The notes under the pieces are model-generated. The model was not told where the DNA came from and did not search any database. It saw only the letters and a list, made by a program, of their open reading frames with translations. A program made the position numbers and the translations under genes. Below are positions 11,233-22,547 of a stretch of 64,000 bases of DNA, piece by piece (position 1 is the stretch's first letter; every line of letters starts with the position of its first letter). Source of the stretch: Ptychodera flava (Eukaryota; Hemichordata; Enteropneusta; Ptychoderidae); NCBI RefSeq assembly GCF_041260155.1, contig NC_091945.1, positions 31,564,296-31,628,295 on the forward strand. The letters are read 5' to 3'.

Positions 11233-12224
11233 CTAAAGATAACAAACCAATTTTACCATATTCGTGAATAGGGTCTGCGCCGGTCGTAGATGCTGCTCGT
11301 TCCGATAGGGGAGGCCCCGACTCGTATCATTGTTAGTCGGCTCTCCGGGCTCGTCCTGCCACTTCACGGGATCCTCCCCCCCTTCCATCTCATGTATAGC
11401 ACTTTCTCGAACTTCCGTGTTTATATCACCATTCACCCCGAACACCATAGATTCAGTTGCGTATTGCAATTCATTATTATAACCGAGATTGCCGGGCCCG
11501 AAAGAATGACCATCTCAGACGGTAAGAGAAGTAAATTGGGTGAAACTGCCATATCAAGTTTGACACCAGTATTCATTATTGTGTCTTGATATCGCCTATA
11601 ACTGATTACTTTGTCAGTATTACGAATTTCATCTTCGAGGAGAACGCCGAATTCTTTTCTTACTTGCACTGCACTGCCAGTATCACCTACTATGGTACTG
11701 CGAATATTTGCTTGTGCGCCGAGTATGCAATATACGTAGGCTTCAAGGCTTTCATTGAGGCGAGCGAGACCGGCCTTTGTTAGTCCCGAGTCTCCCTTCA
11801 GAGGAATGAAACTATTATATTGTCCCTCCGATCCATCATTTCGGAAGAAATAATAGTGTGGTCGGTCTTTGTCGGACAGTACATGTTTTTTCTTTCCAAA
11901 AATTGTATGTGTATAGAAAACACCTCCGTCGGCGGAGAGGAAAAAGTCATGACCATTGTATATTGCTTTTGGCTGTCGAACGGGGCCACGATTAGGTAAT
12001 ATTCATAACCATAGCCAAGACCTGAGTTCTGGCCTTTTCGATAACGAAAGTCGGACTTCGTTGGACTTATATTTCCAAATTCTGTACATAGAAGTTTTAT
12101 ATTGAACGAGATTGTACGGATTGTCACCAGCTTTGAAGGTGGGGGTATCGTCTGGAAGTGCAACGCTCAATCCATAATAGAGACGAAACGTGAAAAAATA
12201 CTCTGTGTCATCGCAAGTGGTCAA
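11233..12224 (-). pseudogene. unrecognised Polinton gene remnant
   Basis: Protein-like sequence runs on the minus strand from a probable start near 12,224 (MTTCDDTEYFFTFRLYYGLS) down to about 11,233. Recognisable stretches include EFGVLLEDEIRNTDKVISYR and LARLNESLEAYVY. I do not recognise a family. Its size and neighbours would allow a capsid-associated protein. It is broken in several places. Confidence 0.4.
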
Positions 12225-12305
12225 AGTAAGTTATTTTTTGGTAAGGAGTTTACAGTTAGAGAAGTGGAAACGTGGAAAGATGAATTCATAACACGAGCCT
12301 TCAAA

Positions 12306-12776
12306 ATGTACGAAGCGAAATACAGTTCTCTTATAAGTGATACCATCACTCAAAGTTTCATAGATCTAGGAGCCCGTGCAATAAGTCAGGTAGTTCCAAT
12401 CGATGATCGAGATAACTATGCCACTGATCTTAAAAAGGATTTTATTCTAAACAGTGAAATAAAACGATTATCAGGACGGATAGCGTACACATGGGGGCCC
12501 GTGATTGCTCTAATTTCCACCGGTTTAATTACGGGTAAACATTTAAATTTTAAAAAAATCGGGCTTAATATAATACCTGAAATAAATGGATTCAACTTCG
12601 CAAGCACCGACTCAGCAAACGGCTCCACCGACACCGACACCGACACCTCCGACGACACAGCGCAACATAGAGAAAATTACGTTACCGACGAAGCATCCAG
12701 GGAGAGTTGCTGCGGGCAGGCGATTAGCGGAATGGAACAGGCAAAACAAGGAGAAGAAACGCCAAGCAATGGATAG
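12306..12776 (+). CDS. small Polinton membrane protein, unrecognised
   Basis: From the ATG at 12,306 the frame reads MYEAKYSSLISDTITQSFID. It has one hydrophobic segment (YTWGPVIALISTGLITG) at about residues 62-78. The tail overlaps the next gene (start 12,586) in another frame, and its final Asp/Thr/Ser-rich part may simply be that gene read out of frame. The open frame reaches back to 12,102, but 12,306 starts after the divergent neighbour. Looks whole. Confidence 0.45.
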   Translation: MYEAKYSSLISDTITQSFIDLGARAISQVVPIDDRDNYATDLKKDFILNSEIKRLSGRIAYTWGPVIALISTGLITGKHLNFKKIGLNIIPEINGFNFASTDSANGSTDTDTDTSDDTAQHRENYVTDEASRESCCGQAISGMEQAKQGEETPSNG

Positions 12777-13104
12777 CGATGCGGTAGCGAGCCCCTTTCG
12801 GGACCCCTCTCGTAACGGTTCCGATAGGGTACCACCACAACAGTGTGATAGCTGGTATAATAAATGTTATCTTGTTTTAGGAATTGTGGGAGTTTCATTG
12901 ACTGCATTAGGACTATATTGGGGGCGTGCTCGGCATACCCCCTGTCCCGTTAATCGATCGAGTCCAGATCGGAAAGATGAGCAAAATCAGAAAGCGAAAA
13001 AAACAGAGCCCGTAGCGGCTCCCTCCAGAACCGTTCCGACAGGGGTTCCGGGGGGAGGGGAGGGGGGTGTTCCCAGCTCCTCTACATTGCATGAGATGGA
13101 GTAA
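12586..13104 (+). CDS. Polinton protein with basic motif and single membrane segment
   Basis: A 172-residue frame in three parts. A Thr/Pro-rich N-terminus comes first, then a basic motif KHPGRVAAGRRLAEWNRQNK at about residues 36-55, then one hydrophobic segment CYLVLGIVGVSLTALGLYWG at about 94-113. The tail is Pro/Gly/Ser-rich and is encoded by very GC-rich DNA. The basic motif resembles one I associate with predicted proteins of invertebrate Polinton-like elements. A minor virion membrane or core protein is possible. The frame looks whole. Confidence 0.55.
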   Translation: MDSTSQAPTQQTAPPTPTPTPPTTQRNIEKITLPTKHPGRVAAGRRLAEWNRQNKEKKRQAMDSDAVASPFRDPSRNGSDRVPPQQCDSWYNKCYLVLGIVGVSLTALGLYWGRARHTPCPVNRSSPDRKDEQNQKAKKTEPVAAPSRTVPTGVPGGGEGGVPSSSTLHEME

Positions 13105-13219
13105 TACATAATTTTATTTATTATGACTAATGTTAAACCTGTTAAAAATATCCATAGCTGTTCTCCAACTCCCCCATATTTTATTTTTATTTTTCTATTT
13201 TATATACTAGTCAGCAATC

Positions 13220-13450
13220 ATGGATACTAAAACAGTTGTAAACACAATGTACGATGGTATTGTAATCGCGGGACTTAGGATGGGATATCTTATGATCTCC
13301 AGCAAATTTCTGAAAATAGAGGTGGGCGATCCAAGTCGTCCAAATTTAACTCGATTGGCAAAATTAGGCGGTGCGACTGCTGCCGCGGTTGCGACCAAAG
13401 ATCTCCTTGAACAGAAAAATATTATTCCTGCAGAACCTTATACTTTGTAA
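13220..13450 (+). CDS. small conserved-looking Polinton protein
   Basis: A 76-residue frame, MDTKTVVNTMYDGIVIAGLR to NIIPAEPYTL. It has an amphipathic N-terminal helix and an Ala-rich hydrophobic stretch (GGATAAAVATKDLL). It follows the membrane-protein gene by about 115 bp and precedes the penton-like gene. No family was recognised. It looks whole. Confidence 0.5.
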   Translation: MDTKTVVNTMYDGIVIAGLRMGYLMISSKFLKIEVGDPSRPNLTRLAKLGGATAAAVATKDLLEQKNIIPAEPYTL

Positions 13451-13502
13451 TAATATTCATCGAACACTTATACTTAGTAATATATACATACAACGTACAA
13501 CG

Positions 13503-14230
13503 ATGATCATTTGGATTGTAAGCAAAACAGGCGAACCGGTTACTGTTAATTTTAACCCTAGCATTGACATGGCACAGTTTACTAAAATAAGACTGCTAGA
13601 GTGTGGACTATATAATTCATGGCATAACATAACGAGGGCGAATAATGTACTAAAATATCAAGAAGGAAACGACCCAAAAAATAAGACAACAAAATCAATA
13701 CGTCCGGGTAACTACAATATTGATACGTTAAACAAAGCAATCGGGTTGAAGCAAAAAATTAATTTTGAAAAACATCTGCCGACAAACCACGTTCTCTTAC
13801 TTTGGCTAAAGATATTAAAGTCTATTTCAATGCCACAGGTAGCTTCGCCAACGTCGTCGGCTTTTCAGATAAACCTGAGGACAACCCCGTGACAAAAAGT
13901 ACTATGAGTCCAGGTCGAGCAGATTTCTTAACAGTTACTAAATACATAGTTCATTCAGATGTCGTTGATGTTACTGGAAATTATGTTTCATTTGGCTCTG
14001 GTGAATACATACAGGGAAAATTATCGGACTGTTTACAAATACTTCCCGTCAAGGATACAAAAGAAATAAGTGAAAAGGTCACCTATGATTTTAAAAACGG
14101 AGCACTTTCCATGCCATTGAGAAAAGGTTCAGACCATATGAGTTCAATGCGTATTTGGATAACAGATCAGGATGGAAACATGATCAATTTCAATAACTGG
14201 CCAACTAGCTTTTGTATTGAATTGCTGTAG
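13503..14230 (+). pseudogene. probable minor capsid (penton-like, single jelly-roll) protein
   Basis: The N-terminal part MIIWIVSKTGEPVTVNFNPS is followed by ECGLYNSWHNIT and IRPGNYNIDTLNKAI. The C-terminal part has DLKKEISEKVTYDF-like strands and ends MRIWITDQDGNMINFNNWPT. This layout (NP-x-ID start, GNYxIDTLN, terminal ITDQDG..I.F) resembles the penton/minor capsid proteins of invertebrate Polintons as I remember them; the match is not verified. It would sit at capsid vertices. The fossil is broken. Confidence 0.5.
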
Positions 14231-14293
14231 CCCTACCGGTGTAACCCTATCGGAAGATAAACCATCCCACGACCAATCCTCCAGCAATATAAA

Positions 14294-14683
14294 TCATTTC
14301 ATATTTCTTTTGCTCTTGACTTGGCTGATAATAATCTGAGAATTGAACTGCCCCTTCGGAACCGTTCCTAAAGGGCCTGACGTAGAGTTGCTTTGCACCG
14401 CTTCTGCTTCTTCCAGGATTTCTGCATCTGTATCTCTTAACTCTGCCGCAGCATGCGCGTCCTTTGCCCGATTTTCTCTTTCCCAGTCAGCCTGGAGTAA
14501 TCTTTTTTCTGACCAGACGTTGCGATCATGTTCAAATTTTTCTAATGCTTTATCATGTCGGACTTTCTCTTCAATAAGAGCATCACCATTCCCGGAAAGC
14601 TTTTGTCCGATAATATTTCCTCCTGTGAATGCCGTTGCATTTAATACAGCACCGAGAACTGTCATTCCTATAGCTGAAGCCAT
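14294..14683 (-). CDS. small Polinton coiled-coil protein with hydrophobic N-terminus
   Basis: From the ATG at 14,683 the product reads MASAIGMTVLGAVLNATAFT, a hydrophobic Gly/Ala-rich N-terminus. A charged helix follows, with RHDKALEKFEHDRNVWSEKR near residues 45-65. The pattern HDxAxEKxxxxRxxWxxxR is one I associate with small conserved proteins of invertebrate Polinton-like elements. An upstream ATG at 14,725 is also open, but 14,683 begins at the conserved-looking part. It is convergent with the penton-like gene and looks whole. Confidence 0.55.
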   Translation of the reverse strand: MASAIGMTVLGAVLNATAFTGGNIIGQKLSGNGDALIEEKVRHDKALEKFEHDRNVWSEKRLLQADWERENRAKDAHAAAELRDTDAEILEEAEAVQSNSTSGPLGTVPKGQFNSQIIISQVKSKRNMK

Positions 14684-14752
14684 GGTTGTGTATTGTATAT
14701 TACAAGGTATTATTTTAATTTTCACTGTATATAGGTCCCTACGGAGTAAATT

Positions 14753-15763
14753 ATGTCTGGTCCAAGTAACTTCGGTCTAGGTGCAATTCACGTACAAAAT
14801 CTCGAGCTCGAAGATCTGAGTGATGTTAAAGTTAACAATAATACTAAGATAGCAGGTAATCATAATAAGGATTACGTCCTTTGTTATAAGGACCGCGAGA
14901 AACTTTTTGTCTTAGCCTCTGCCGCGGTGCAAACCCACGAGCATGCTGTAGAATTTTCCGAACTGAAAGACATCGATGAGTCCATAATAGACGCTACAAA
15001 GGCTTCGAATGATCCAACTCCTTTGCTCTGACGTGGGATGGGGATAGTCAGAAATTCATGCCTTATAATGTGCCGCGTAACATCTTAGATATATTGGATA
15101 GTGAAATTGCTGGTGGAGTTACTGAACTGCCAGGAACTCCAAATGTTATTTATTTCGATAGCAATGTTAACAAGTACAAGTTGCTAGATTTTCGTAGTTG
15201 GCTTACTCCTACGAATCCATACATTGCACTTCTTGGTATACCGATTCACCTTAAAATTAGTCCTCTTAATACAATAATGTCTTCAGATAATACACTAAGA
15301 AGGTGGATAAACGAGGGGGAGAATTATTGCTCATACAATGCTAGCGGGGTTCCAGTAAGATTATTTTGGGACACAACTTTAAAGAAACTGGGTCTGAAAA
15401 GTGTCGGTGATGAGGCAGCTGAATTAACTTTACAGACAGTAAATCAACAGATGACTGATAATATGAAAATAATTGAGCATGGTACAGTTCTCATTAGATG
15501 TGTAAAGTTAGCTACGGGAGACGAGTTTGATGATTTGGTTGGATATTACGCTATGAAAACAGATAACAGAACAACTTGTGATATTATTATAAGTATCGAT
15601 AAAGATCGGGGAGGGGAAATGAGTATTGAATGTTTTGTTGGTGGGAATAGAGTAGAGAACGACTTAGGAACTACATTTGTACGTAGAGATAAAAGAGTGA
15701 ACACTTTAGATATCAGTGTTATTCATCTGAAACGTCTCATTTTTTGCTCACGTGTGAACACGT
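14753..15763 (+). pseudogene. fibre-like surface protein remnant
   Basis: The N-terminal part carries LELEDLSDVKVNNNTKI and KDYVLCYKDREKLFVL, similar to the LSDV...G.VL.Y....W repeats of virus and phage fibre proteins. A second stretch with SQKFMPYNVPRNILDI leads into a longer globular region ending near 15,738. The last residues before the stop are encoded by an inserted repeat (GCTCACGTGT head), so the gene tail has been replaced. A receptor-binding role is inferred from the repeat pattern only. The fossil is broken. Confidence 0.45.
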
Positions 15764-15960
15764 GAGCATATGTCGCAGCGATGTCTGTCTGTCTGTGTGT
15801 CTGTCTGTCTGTCTGTTGGTCCATTTTCTCAAAACGGCTGAACGTATTTCAGTCAAATTTGGTAGACATCTTCAGAATTCAAATGGCTAGAACTGAAAAG
15901 GTTTTGGTGGGCGTGGCTTGGATATTAATGAAGTTATGAAAGTTTTAATTTTTCTGTTAC
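15740..15960 (+). repeat. dispersed repeat with GCTCACGTGT palindromic head
   Basis: The head TTTTGCTCACGTGTGAACAC is followed by a (GTCT)n stretch, then AAAACGGCTGAACGTATTTCA and a GGCGTGGC tract. The same order occurs inverted at about 55,500-55,815 and, interrupted, at 48,640-49,340. This copy is truncated at about 220 bp and is inserted into the last Polinton gene. Confidence 0.7.
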
Positions 15961-17675
15961 GCCGCGTATGACAAGTGAAAACAATCGACTGTTTGAGGGC
16001 GCTGTGAAATGTGCTTGTCCAGGTTGGCTACAGCTGGATACATTTTACCCACAAACCCTAGCGGCATAAAGCCAGTCTTACTGCACTTACTGTACTTGTA
16101 CATTCGTCTCCCCGCCATCGTCGCGTAAATCAAGTTATACCGCCGTATCATAACGAGCACATAGTTCTTCGCTTGTCTCCACAGCCTTTCTGTGCTGTGA
16201 GTACGCTTATCCGGCTTTTTGCTGTACAAATTCTGAAGCGTGATTTTGATGGACTGTCGGTGTGGTGTCGGTAAGTAATTCAAAGTAATTTGTGTGTGAT
16301 GTGTTGATTCTATGTCGTGATTTGATGTATGCACCTTTGTTCGATACCACGATTTGACTTGGACGCTTTGAGTTTACGGTTGAGAAAGTGAATAGTACGG
16401 TACATGCATCAAAAGAATTGAGAAGGAGCGCGACTGTGACTCGATCGCGACTGGGAGCTGTAGTTCCGAACTTGACTTTTTCATGGCATAGATTTGTACG
16501 GTCGGCTCTTGCCCTGCTGTGTTTCGGGCGTTACACGGCCCCGCCACTATCATCTACATCATCACATCTTTCATCTAGTCTAATGAGGTCTTCCAAATCC
16601 TTTGTATTCATTTAGACCCATATTTTTTGAGCAACGGCTTTTGAGATTTTCTGGCGCACGTTTGTTGGCTCATTATAAAGTGAGTCTTGGGGTCGACTGT
16701 TCAGAGATGACAGCTGTAGTTGCTTCATTGTAAGAAGGCAGACAAGGCCCTCTGTCACAAACCTTAAAAAGTCTGTAGCATGATTGAAAGAATCCATTAC
16801 TTTACGCTTCACTGTTCTGTGATTAAATGTTTTCTTGGCGTGCGCCAATGTCAGCTACGCTGGCTCCTCTGTAGAATTCATCCATTAGATGTGGTGGGGC
16901 CGTGTAACACCTGAAACACACAGCACGGTACGCAGAGCTAGCTAGGTCGGGTAGATTTCTGTGTACGCTGCACTGTCTCCAAAACCCACGTGGGTCCGGC
17001 CCGACAGCGTATCCCTTAGCGTACACGAGAGGTCCTGCACGAAGAATAACAACTTGACTGGTGTCAATGTTATTACTATTTCATAAAAATAGTCCACGTA
17101 AAGATTGTTTTGTGACAATCGACGAGAGTCATAGGCTGGTTAGGCTAATTTTGTCGTGGCACCTAATTTTGTCGTGGCAAAGCCATAGATTAGGGTTAGG
17201 GATTTTAGATTGGGCAATAGTTTTCGTTCTCGTAGATGTCGCGGGGACATGGATATTCTAGGTACACTGGTAGCAATGATGAATAGTTACTATTATTGTT
17301 TGTGTATAGGGTCTGTTGTGGTGCTCCGAAAGGGTTTCAGGTAATATTTTCATGATATCGTCATAATAATATGTCTGATCATTTACATACTTTTTTAGTT
17401 TCCTATAATGTGGGACAAGCTACTGAATTTCGATGGTTGGTACTCAGTGGCAAAGACTTTGCTCGGAAAATGCGTTACCATCAAAAGCGAATAAGAATGT
17501 AAAATGCCCCCAAAAATCTTCCAGACCCCCCCCCCCCAGGATATCAAATGGTCCACCCCATAGGTGGGAAGGCTTGTATAATGAAAAAATGACATTTATT
17601 CATCATATTCATAACTTCCAGACAAATATTGCTTGCAAGATCCTGGTAGTAGGCCACCACTGTAATTGTTGATAG
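15961..17675. other. gene-free stretch with foldback-family inverted repeats
   Basis: No convincing coding sequence. Segments near 16,500-16,555 and 16,885-16,930 form an inverted repeat built on GGGCGTTACACGGCCCC and a neighbouring CTGTGT tract. The same motifs recur in the foldback arms at 36,230-36,280 and 39,780-39,870. The stretch is probably a decayed foldback insertion. It also holds a short poly-C run at 17,527-17,537. Confidence 0.55.
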
Positions 17676-17683
17676 ATCAATAA

Positions 17684-19373
17684 GGTATCTGCTAAAGTGC
17701 GGGCTGCGGGTTGCGGGCTGCGGGCTGCGGGTTGCGGGTTGCGGGCTGCGGGTTTTTAGAATTATGGCTAGATTTCTAATATATGTAATATGGCATTTAG
17801 TATATAAGAAATAAAACCTTTAGAAGGTGTCTATTATCAATAATCATGATCAGGTCTATCGTACAGTATCCCTTTTCCCGCCAAGTCCATATTTTCAACA
17901 TCAGGTCAAGATGGTTAAAATTATGAAACACAACATATTCCATATTGTGTATTTTAACATAATACTGTACATTTGAAGGCTGTTGAAAACATATATGCTG
18001 TAAATTGATTTTTTGGACTAAAGATGCTATAACAGACCATACCAAGTGGGTGAAAATACGTCATGTTCTGAAAAAAATCAAAATCTGCTAAACTAAAAGC
18101 GGCGATTCCGAGGACCAATTTATTTGTTCCGAGCTGCCTGGCCATCACAAATAATTTGGGATCTGAAATCACTTTTCTTTCTTGCCATGGATGTGAGTGA
18201 GAAATAATACCAGACTGACAAAATAAATTCGCGCCTCGGAAATGTCGCCACTTATCGCGGAATGAAAATTGTTACATTTCTAGTATCAGGCCATAGGAAG
18301 TAAATTCTTTGTAATGCATCTATTCACAATTCGGTTCTAGGGCAACACATACAGAAAATTAAACAATGCCTACTTTAATGCAATGTGTAAGGAAAGATTT
18401 GACTTCAAAAAGCGTAGAAGTGTTGTGTATTTAAATGCCGTGTATTTTTCATGAAATCTTTAAAAGAAAAAGACGTACGACAATGGACTTAGCTTACTTT
18501 GCCGTTTCGGTTCAACCGAGGTCACGACCACAGAGAACGACATTCTGCTAACATTTTACGCGATAATTTCAGCGGGAAAAACACGTCGGTGCGTTGACTT
18601 ATTTTCAGGAATCGATCTAATAGGAATATTTTTGGATGAGTTTGTGTTCTGCAGCTCTCAATAATTGTGTATCTCCTAATATCATGAACATATTCTATAA
18701 CTTGCACCTGCAGCATGATAGTCGCTCCATATGCATTTGATCCAGCGTGACTATGAGTGTTTCCTAGGACTATTATCGTGTTCACCACAATAAAATAATT
18801 TTAAACGGCATTGAAAACGATTCTGAAAATTGTGCTTTTATCGGCGGTTGAACTAATCTGAAGTGTGAGAAGGGCATGGCATTCTATGAAAAAGTAACAA
18901 ATTATTAGGCGTGTCGAGTTTCAACGAACCGAAGTTCATCTCCCAGTTCATCTGTGCTGTCAACGATCCGAAACTTACTTTTAAACTATCCGTCCTAATC
19001 ATTACATAAAAAGTTAATATAGCGAGTTGTTGTGAAATCTGTCTTGTGTTCATATTATACTCATCCGTGTTCAGTCATATCATTTCGAAAGCTTCGATCG
19101 GCAGTGCGCTGTGCAACGGCGAATGTTGGATGGGAAATGGATATTCTGACGTTGGTGGTGCTTTACCAGATGTAAGCTAAAATAACGGCATTATTCAAGA
19201 AGTTCACGGCTTTTATTCCATAAACAAATACATCTAGATACTATTTTAGCATTTATTCTATCTACTAGCGAAAATGATACCAAAAATCACACATTTTTTC
19301 ATGCCCGCAACCCGCAGCCCGCAGCCCGCAACCCGCAGCCCGCAGCCCGCAACCCGCAAAATAGCGCATCCGG
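17684..19373 (+). mobile_element. 1.69-kb non-autonomous transposon, copy 1, with 8-bp target duplication
   Basis: A perfect 8-bp direct repeat ATCAATAA flanks the element (17,676-17,683 and 19,374-19,381). The ends are imperfect inverted repeats, each followed by an inverted array of GCGGGTTGCGGGCT-type units (about 17,699-17,755 and 19,304-19,365). No transposase is visible; short frames inside are not gene-like. A near-identical copy lies inverted at 37,927-39,623. An 8-bp duplication fits hAT-type or a few other cut-and-paste superfamilies, but the termini do not let me choose. It is inserted in the Polinton interior. Confidence 0.88.
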
Positions 19374-19381
19374 ATCAATAA

Positions 19382-20475
19382 AGCCTGTCGGCTGGTAGGA
19401 ACTGATCAATTAGTGTGTGTGTGTAGTGTGGAGATTTCCTGACTTTCCATCCTGTAAATTTTGACAATTTTCTAAAGTACAGCTTGTAAAAAATTACACA
19501 AGTTTAGTAATATGCAGATTAATTTTAGTGCCCTTTCTTATCCAGCTTTGAGTGTTCAATGAATCATTATGAGGACAAAATGGTAATGTGATGAAATGTC
19601 ACAGGACAAAGTGATGATAAACCATGAATTCATTTATATTCATGAAAAGTATACTCTATGAGTGAACTAATGAGGTTTAAATGGGTCCTAAAGATAAACT
19701 TAATTTGATGAGATTTACATCCGTGTGTTGCCCTTATATTTCATTAAAACAAAATGACATGTCATACACACATCAAAAACATTAAGATAGCTATTTGAAG
19801 AGATTGTTGGACATGGAAGTTGTGTGAGAAATGTTAACAGAGCTTTCGATAATGTTGTATCACTGTTCTAGTAAATGATATGGCACTTCATGGAGTCAAC
19901 AAAATTTATGACAGTGGTCATTTTAATCCTTGGTGTTATGTTTTTTTTTCATTTGCAGAAGTGGTCTATTGATGATTACATCACCACAGGGCATTCATTA
20001 GGACATTCCAATTAAATCCACATATTTTTTGTGTGAGTTCATTCACTTTTGCCATTCTTTGTTAGTCCATGCAGCTTTTCATTGTGTGTGCATTCAGGCA
20101 TCTAGGTAGATATTTCAGACATGCCCAAACCGATTTCAATTTGTTCTTTGATACTATCAATGCCATCAGGCAGCCATTATGTTATATTTTGTGGCCATTC
20201 ACAAAGATATGTCTGACATACCTGGACCAATGTCATGCAAACTTGCCTTTGTAGGAATGGTGTCGTGTCATCAATGATGAACTTGTTGGTCAATAATTTC
20301 CATGAAAAAAATGGAATAAGTTCTTTACATGTTGTAAAACATCAAATTCATCTTTTTTGCCAATTTTTTTCACTGGTACAAATATGTATATTTAACAGGA
20401 TGCAATGGATGTCTTACTTTGATTTTTTGTTTCTTTAACAGATTATACCAGGAGGCCATATACGTGGTGACATTC
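19382..20475. other. no gene seen
   Basis: AT-rich sequence without a convincing open frame, motif or clear repeat apart from a short (GT)n near 19,410. It lies between the 1.69-kb element and the minisatellite, and may be Helentron 5' noncoding DNA or an older insertion. Confidence 0.5.
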
Positions 20476-20713
20476 ACTCGCCCATAGGAGGCACAGCAAT
20501 AACTTGCCCACAGGAGGCGCAATAATAACTTGCCCATAGGAAGGGCGCAATAATAACTTGCCCATAGGAGGCGCAATAATCATTTGCCCATAGGAGGCGC
20601 AAACAATAACTTGCCCAAAGGGGTACAACACAATCACTTGCCTATAAGAGGCACAGACTGCCCAGTTGAGGCACAGTTGCCCATAGACGGTACAGACTGC
20701 CTGTAGAGGCGCG
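20476..20713. repeat. minisatellite, about 30-bp unit (ACTTGCCCATAGGAGGCGCA)
   Basis: Eight to nine imperfect tandem copies of a unit of about 26-31 bp with core TTGCCCATAGGAGGCGCAAT, decaying toward the right. It lies about 760 bp upstream of the Helentron OTU gene. Minisatellites are common near Helentron ends, so it may be part of that element. Confidence 0.85.
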
Positions 20714-21476
20714 TTCAAGATCACAAATTGATAGTCAACAAGCATTGGTTACAACATTGCTGATAGTACTTTGAGCAAACACTGTTGTGGTTAATTTTGC
20801 ATTTAGATCACAACTGATTTGACATTGATAATATTCAGTATTAACTTGCAGAAGAAAAAAATAAGGCAGTAAAGTTTTGTCTTTGTCTTCCTCAGTGTAC
20901 ATTGTGAAATTATACCGTGAATATTTAACAGCACACAAGTTAGTGCTCTATCATTTACTTCCTGATAGGAAACAAGAGTATTGTTTACAGGCAGATTATT
21001 TGCAATCAAATAGAATTACTTCAGCGTACTGAATATATAAGGAAGACTGACATTTCTCTACAATTTCTGAAAATTGGCATTCATTTACTTCATAATAAAC
21101 AAGAACAGTCATACCACATTCTATCATTGTCTACTTATTACTGACAACCCTTTTAACTGCTTTTTTCTGTCTAGGTCCAGCTTCCCCAATAAAGTTGGAC
21201 CTAAATTTTGTAGTGAAAGGGTTCAACGTCTAAACTGCACAATATTGACAAGCAATAACACATTCATAGTCTACAATCTCAACAAACACAATCATTCTTT
21301 CATCAATACTTCAACTTTTAAGGTTTCACTTTTCATAGCATCAGAAGAAATCAAGGAAGCAATAAGCAACATCAGTCAAATTATTAATTTTCTTCCTATA
21401 CAAGTGCTTGAATTGACTGTAAGAACTTATTATAATATTAAGCACACCCATAACACAACGTTACTATAAAAGTACA

Positions 21477-22547
21477 ATGAGAGTAAAAAAACTGAGCATA
21501 AAAGCAAAAAATGAAAGAAGTAAATTGTACATGCAACGAAAAAGACAGTTGCAGACTCCTCACAGATGTTACACAAAGGTTAATGTCGAAGGTGATGGTA
21601 ATTGCTTGTTCCGTGCTATAAGTCTAGGACTCTATGGAACACAAGATCATCATCATGCAATAAGAGTACATACTGTTGACTATGTAATTGAACATTGGGA
21701 CAGATATGAGGATCCAGTTAAAGGTGAATATGAAAGATGGCATATTGTCTCTCAAGATGACTATAGGCAGTATATGTCCAGATCTGAACCAGGTAATGCA
21801 ACTTATGGAGGGGACATTGAAATAAATGCTGCAGCGCTTGCATATAACATTAATATTGCAGTTCATCTTGACACTTTAAGTGAACCATTAGAGACTGTTG
21901 GTAATTCTTCTGTAAGTATACATCTTTTGTATCATGCAATCCGTGTTGAAGGAGAAATTGATAGTGGTCACTATGACTTTCTGCAAAGCACAGAGCAAAA
22001 TTTGTCACAAGCAATAAATGTAAACAGTTTTGGACCAGTACAAACAGAGAAATCTATGCCGCAAAATGAACATTGTGTAAATTATAGAGAAATAGAGAAA
22101 CAGAGAGACATGATTGCCAAGAGAGAAAAGAGAGAACAAATAGAGTTTAGGCAAAGCGAAAACCAAAGAGATTTAACAGCCAAGCAAAATAAACGAGCTG
22201 ATCCAGCATACAGGCAAACTGAAAGGCAAAGAGATATGAATGCTAAGAAAATTATGAGAACTGATGAGCTGTACAGACAAACTGAAAGGCAAAGAGATGT
22301 CAATGCTAAGAAAACTATGAGAGCTGATGATGTGTATAAACAAACTGAAAACAAGAGAAACAGGACATCAATGAAATTGAGACGGTGTGATGATGAGTAC
22401 AGAGAAAATGAAAGGGAAAGAAATGCTAATGCTAAAAAGACAAAGAGAACTGACCAGGTCTTCAGGGAAAGCGAAAAGATCAGAGATGCCAATATTAAAA
22501 GTATTAAAAGAACTGATAAATCATATAGAGAGAGAGAGAGCAAATGA
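21477..22547 (+). pseudogene. Helentron OTU cysteine protease with basic tandem repeats
   Basis: A 356-residue frame. The OTU catalytic motif VEGDGNCLFRAISLGLYGT lies at about residues 38-56, and the matching His motif SGHYDFLQ at about 162-169; together these give the Cys and His of an OTU deubiquitinase fold. Residues 200-355 are seven tandem 21-residue basic repeats with consensus (R)QRDxNAKKxxRxDxxYRQTE. The frame runs into a TGA at 22,545 within an (AG)n tract, where slippage probably moved the rest of the protein to another frame. The OTU protease is a known passenger domain of animal Helentrons. Confidence 0.85.

Noticed and set aside
15957-16334. 125-codon minus-strand frame after the Polinton genes
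   Set aside because: Unrelated in composition to the Polinton genes, no recognisable motif, and located in inserted repeat DNA.
18522-19053. Short minus-strand frames inside the 1.69-kb element (also in copy 2)
   Set aside because: They are conserved between the two copies only because the copies are nearly identical DNA; no transposase or domain motif is visible.
22082-22543. 153-codon minus-strand Leu/Ser-rich frame
   Set aside because: Antisense shadow of the basic repeats in the OTU gene.
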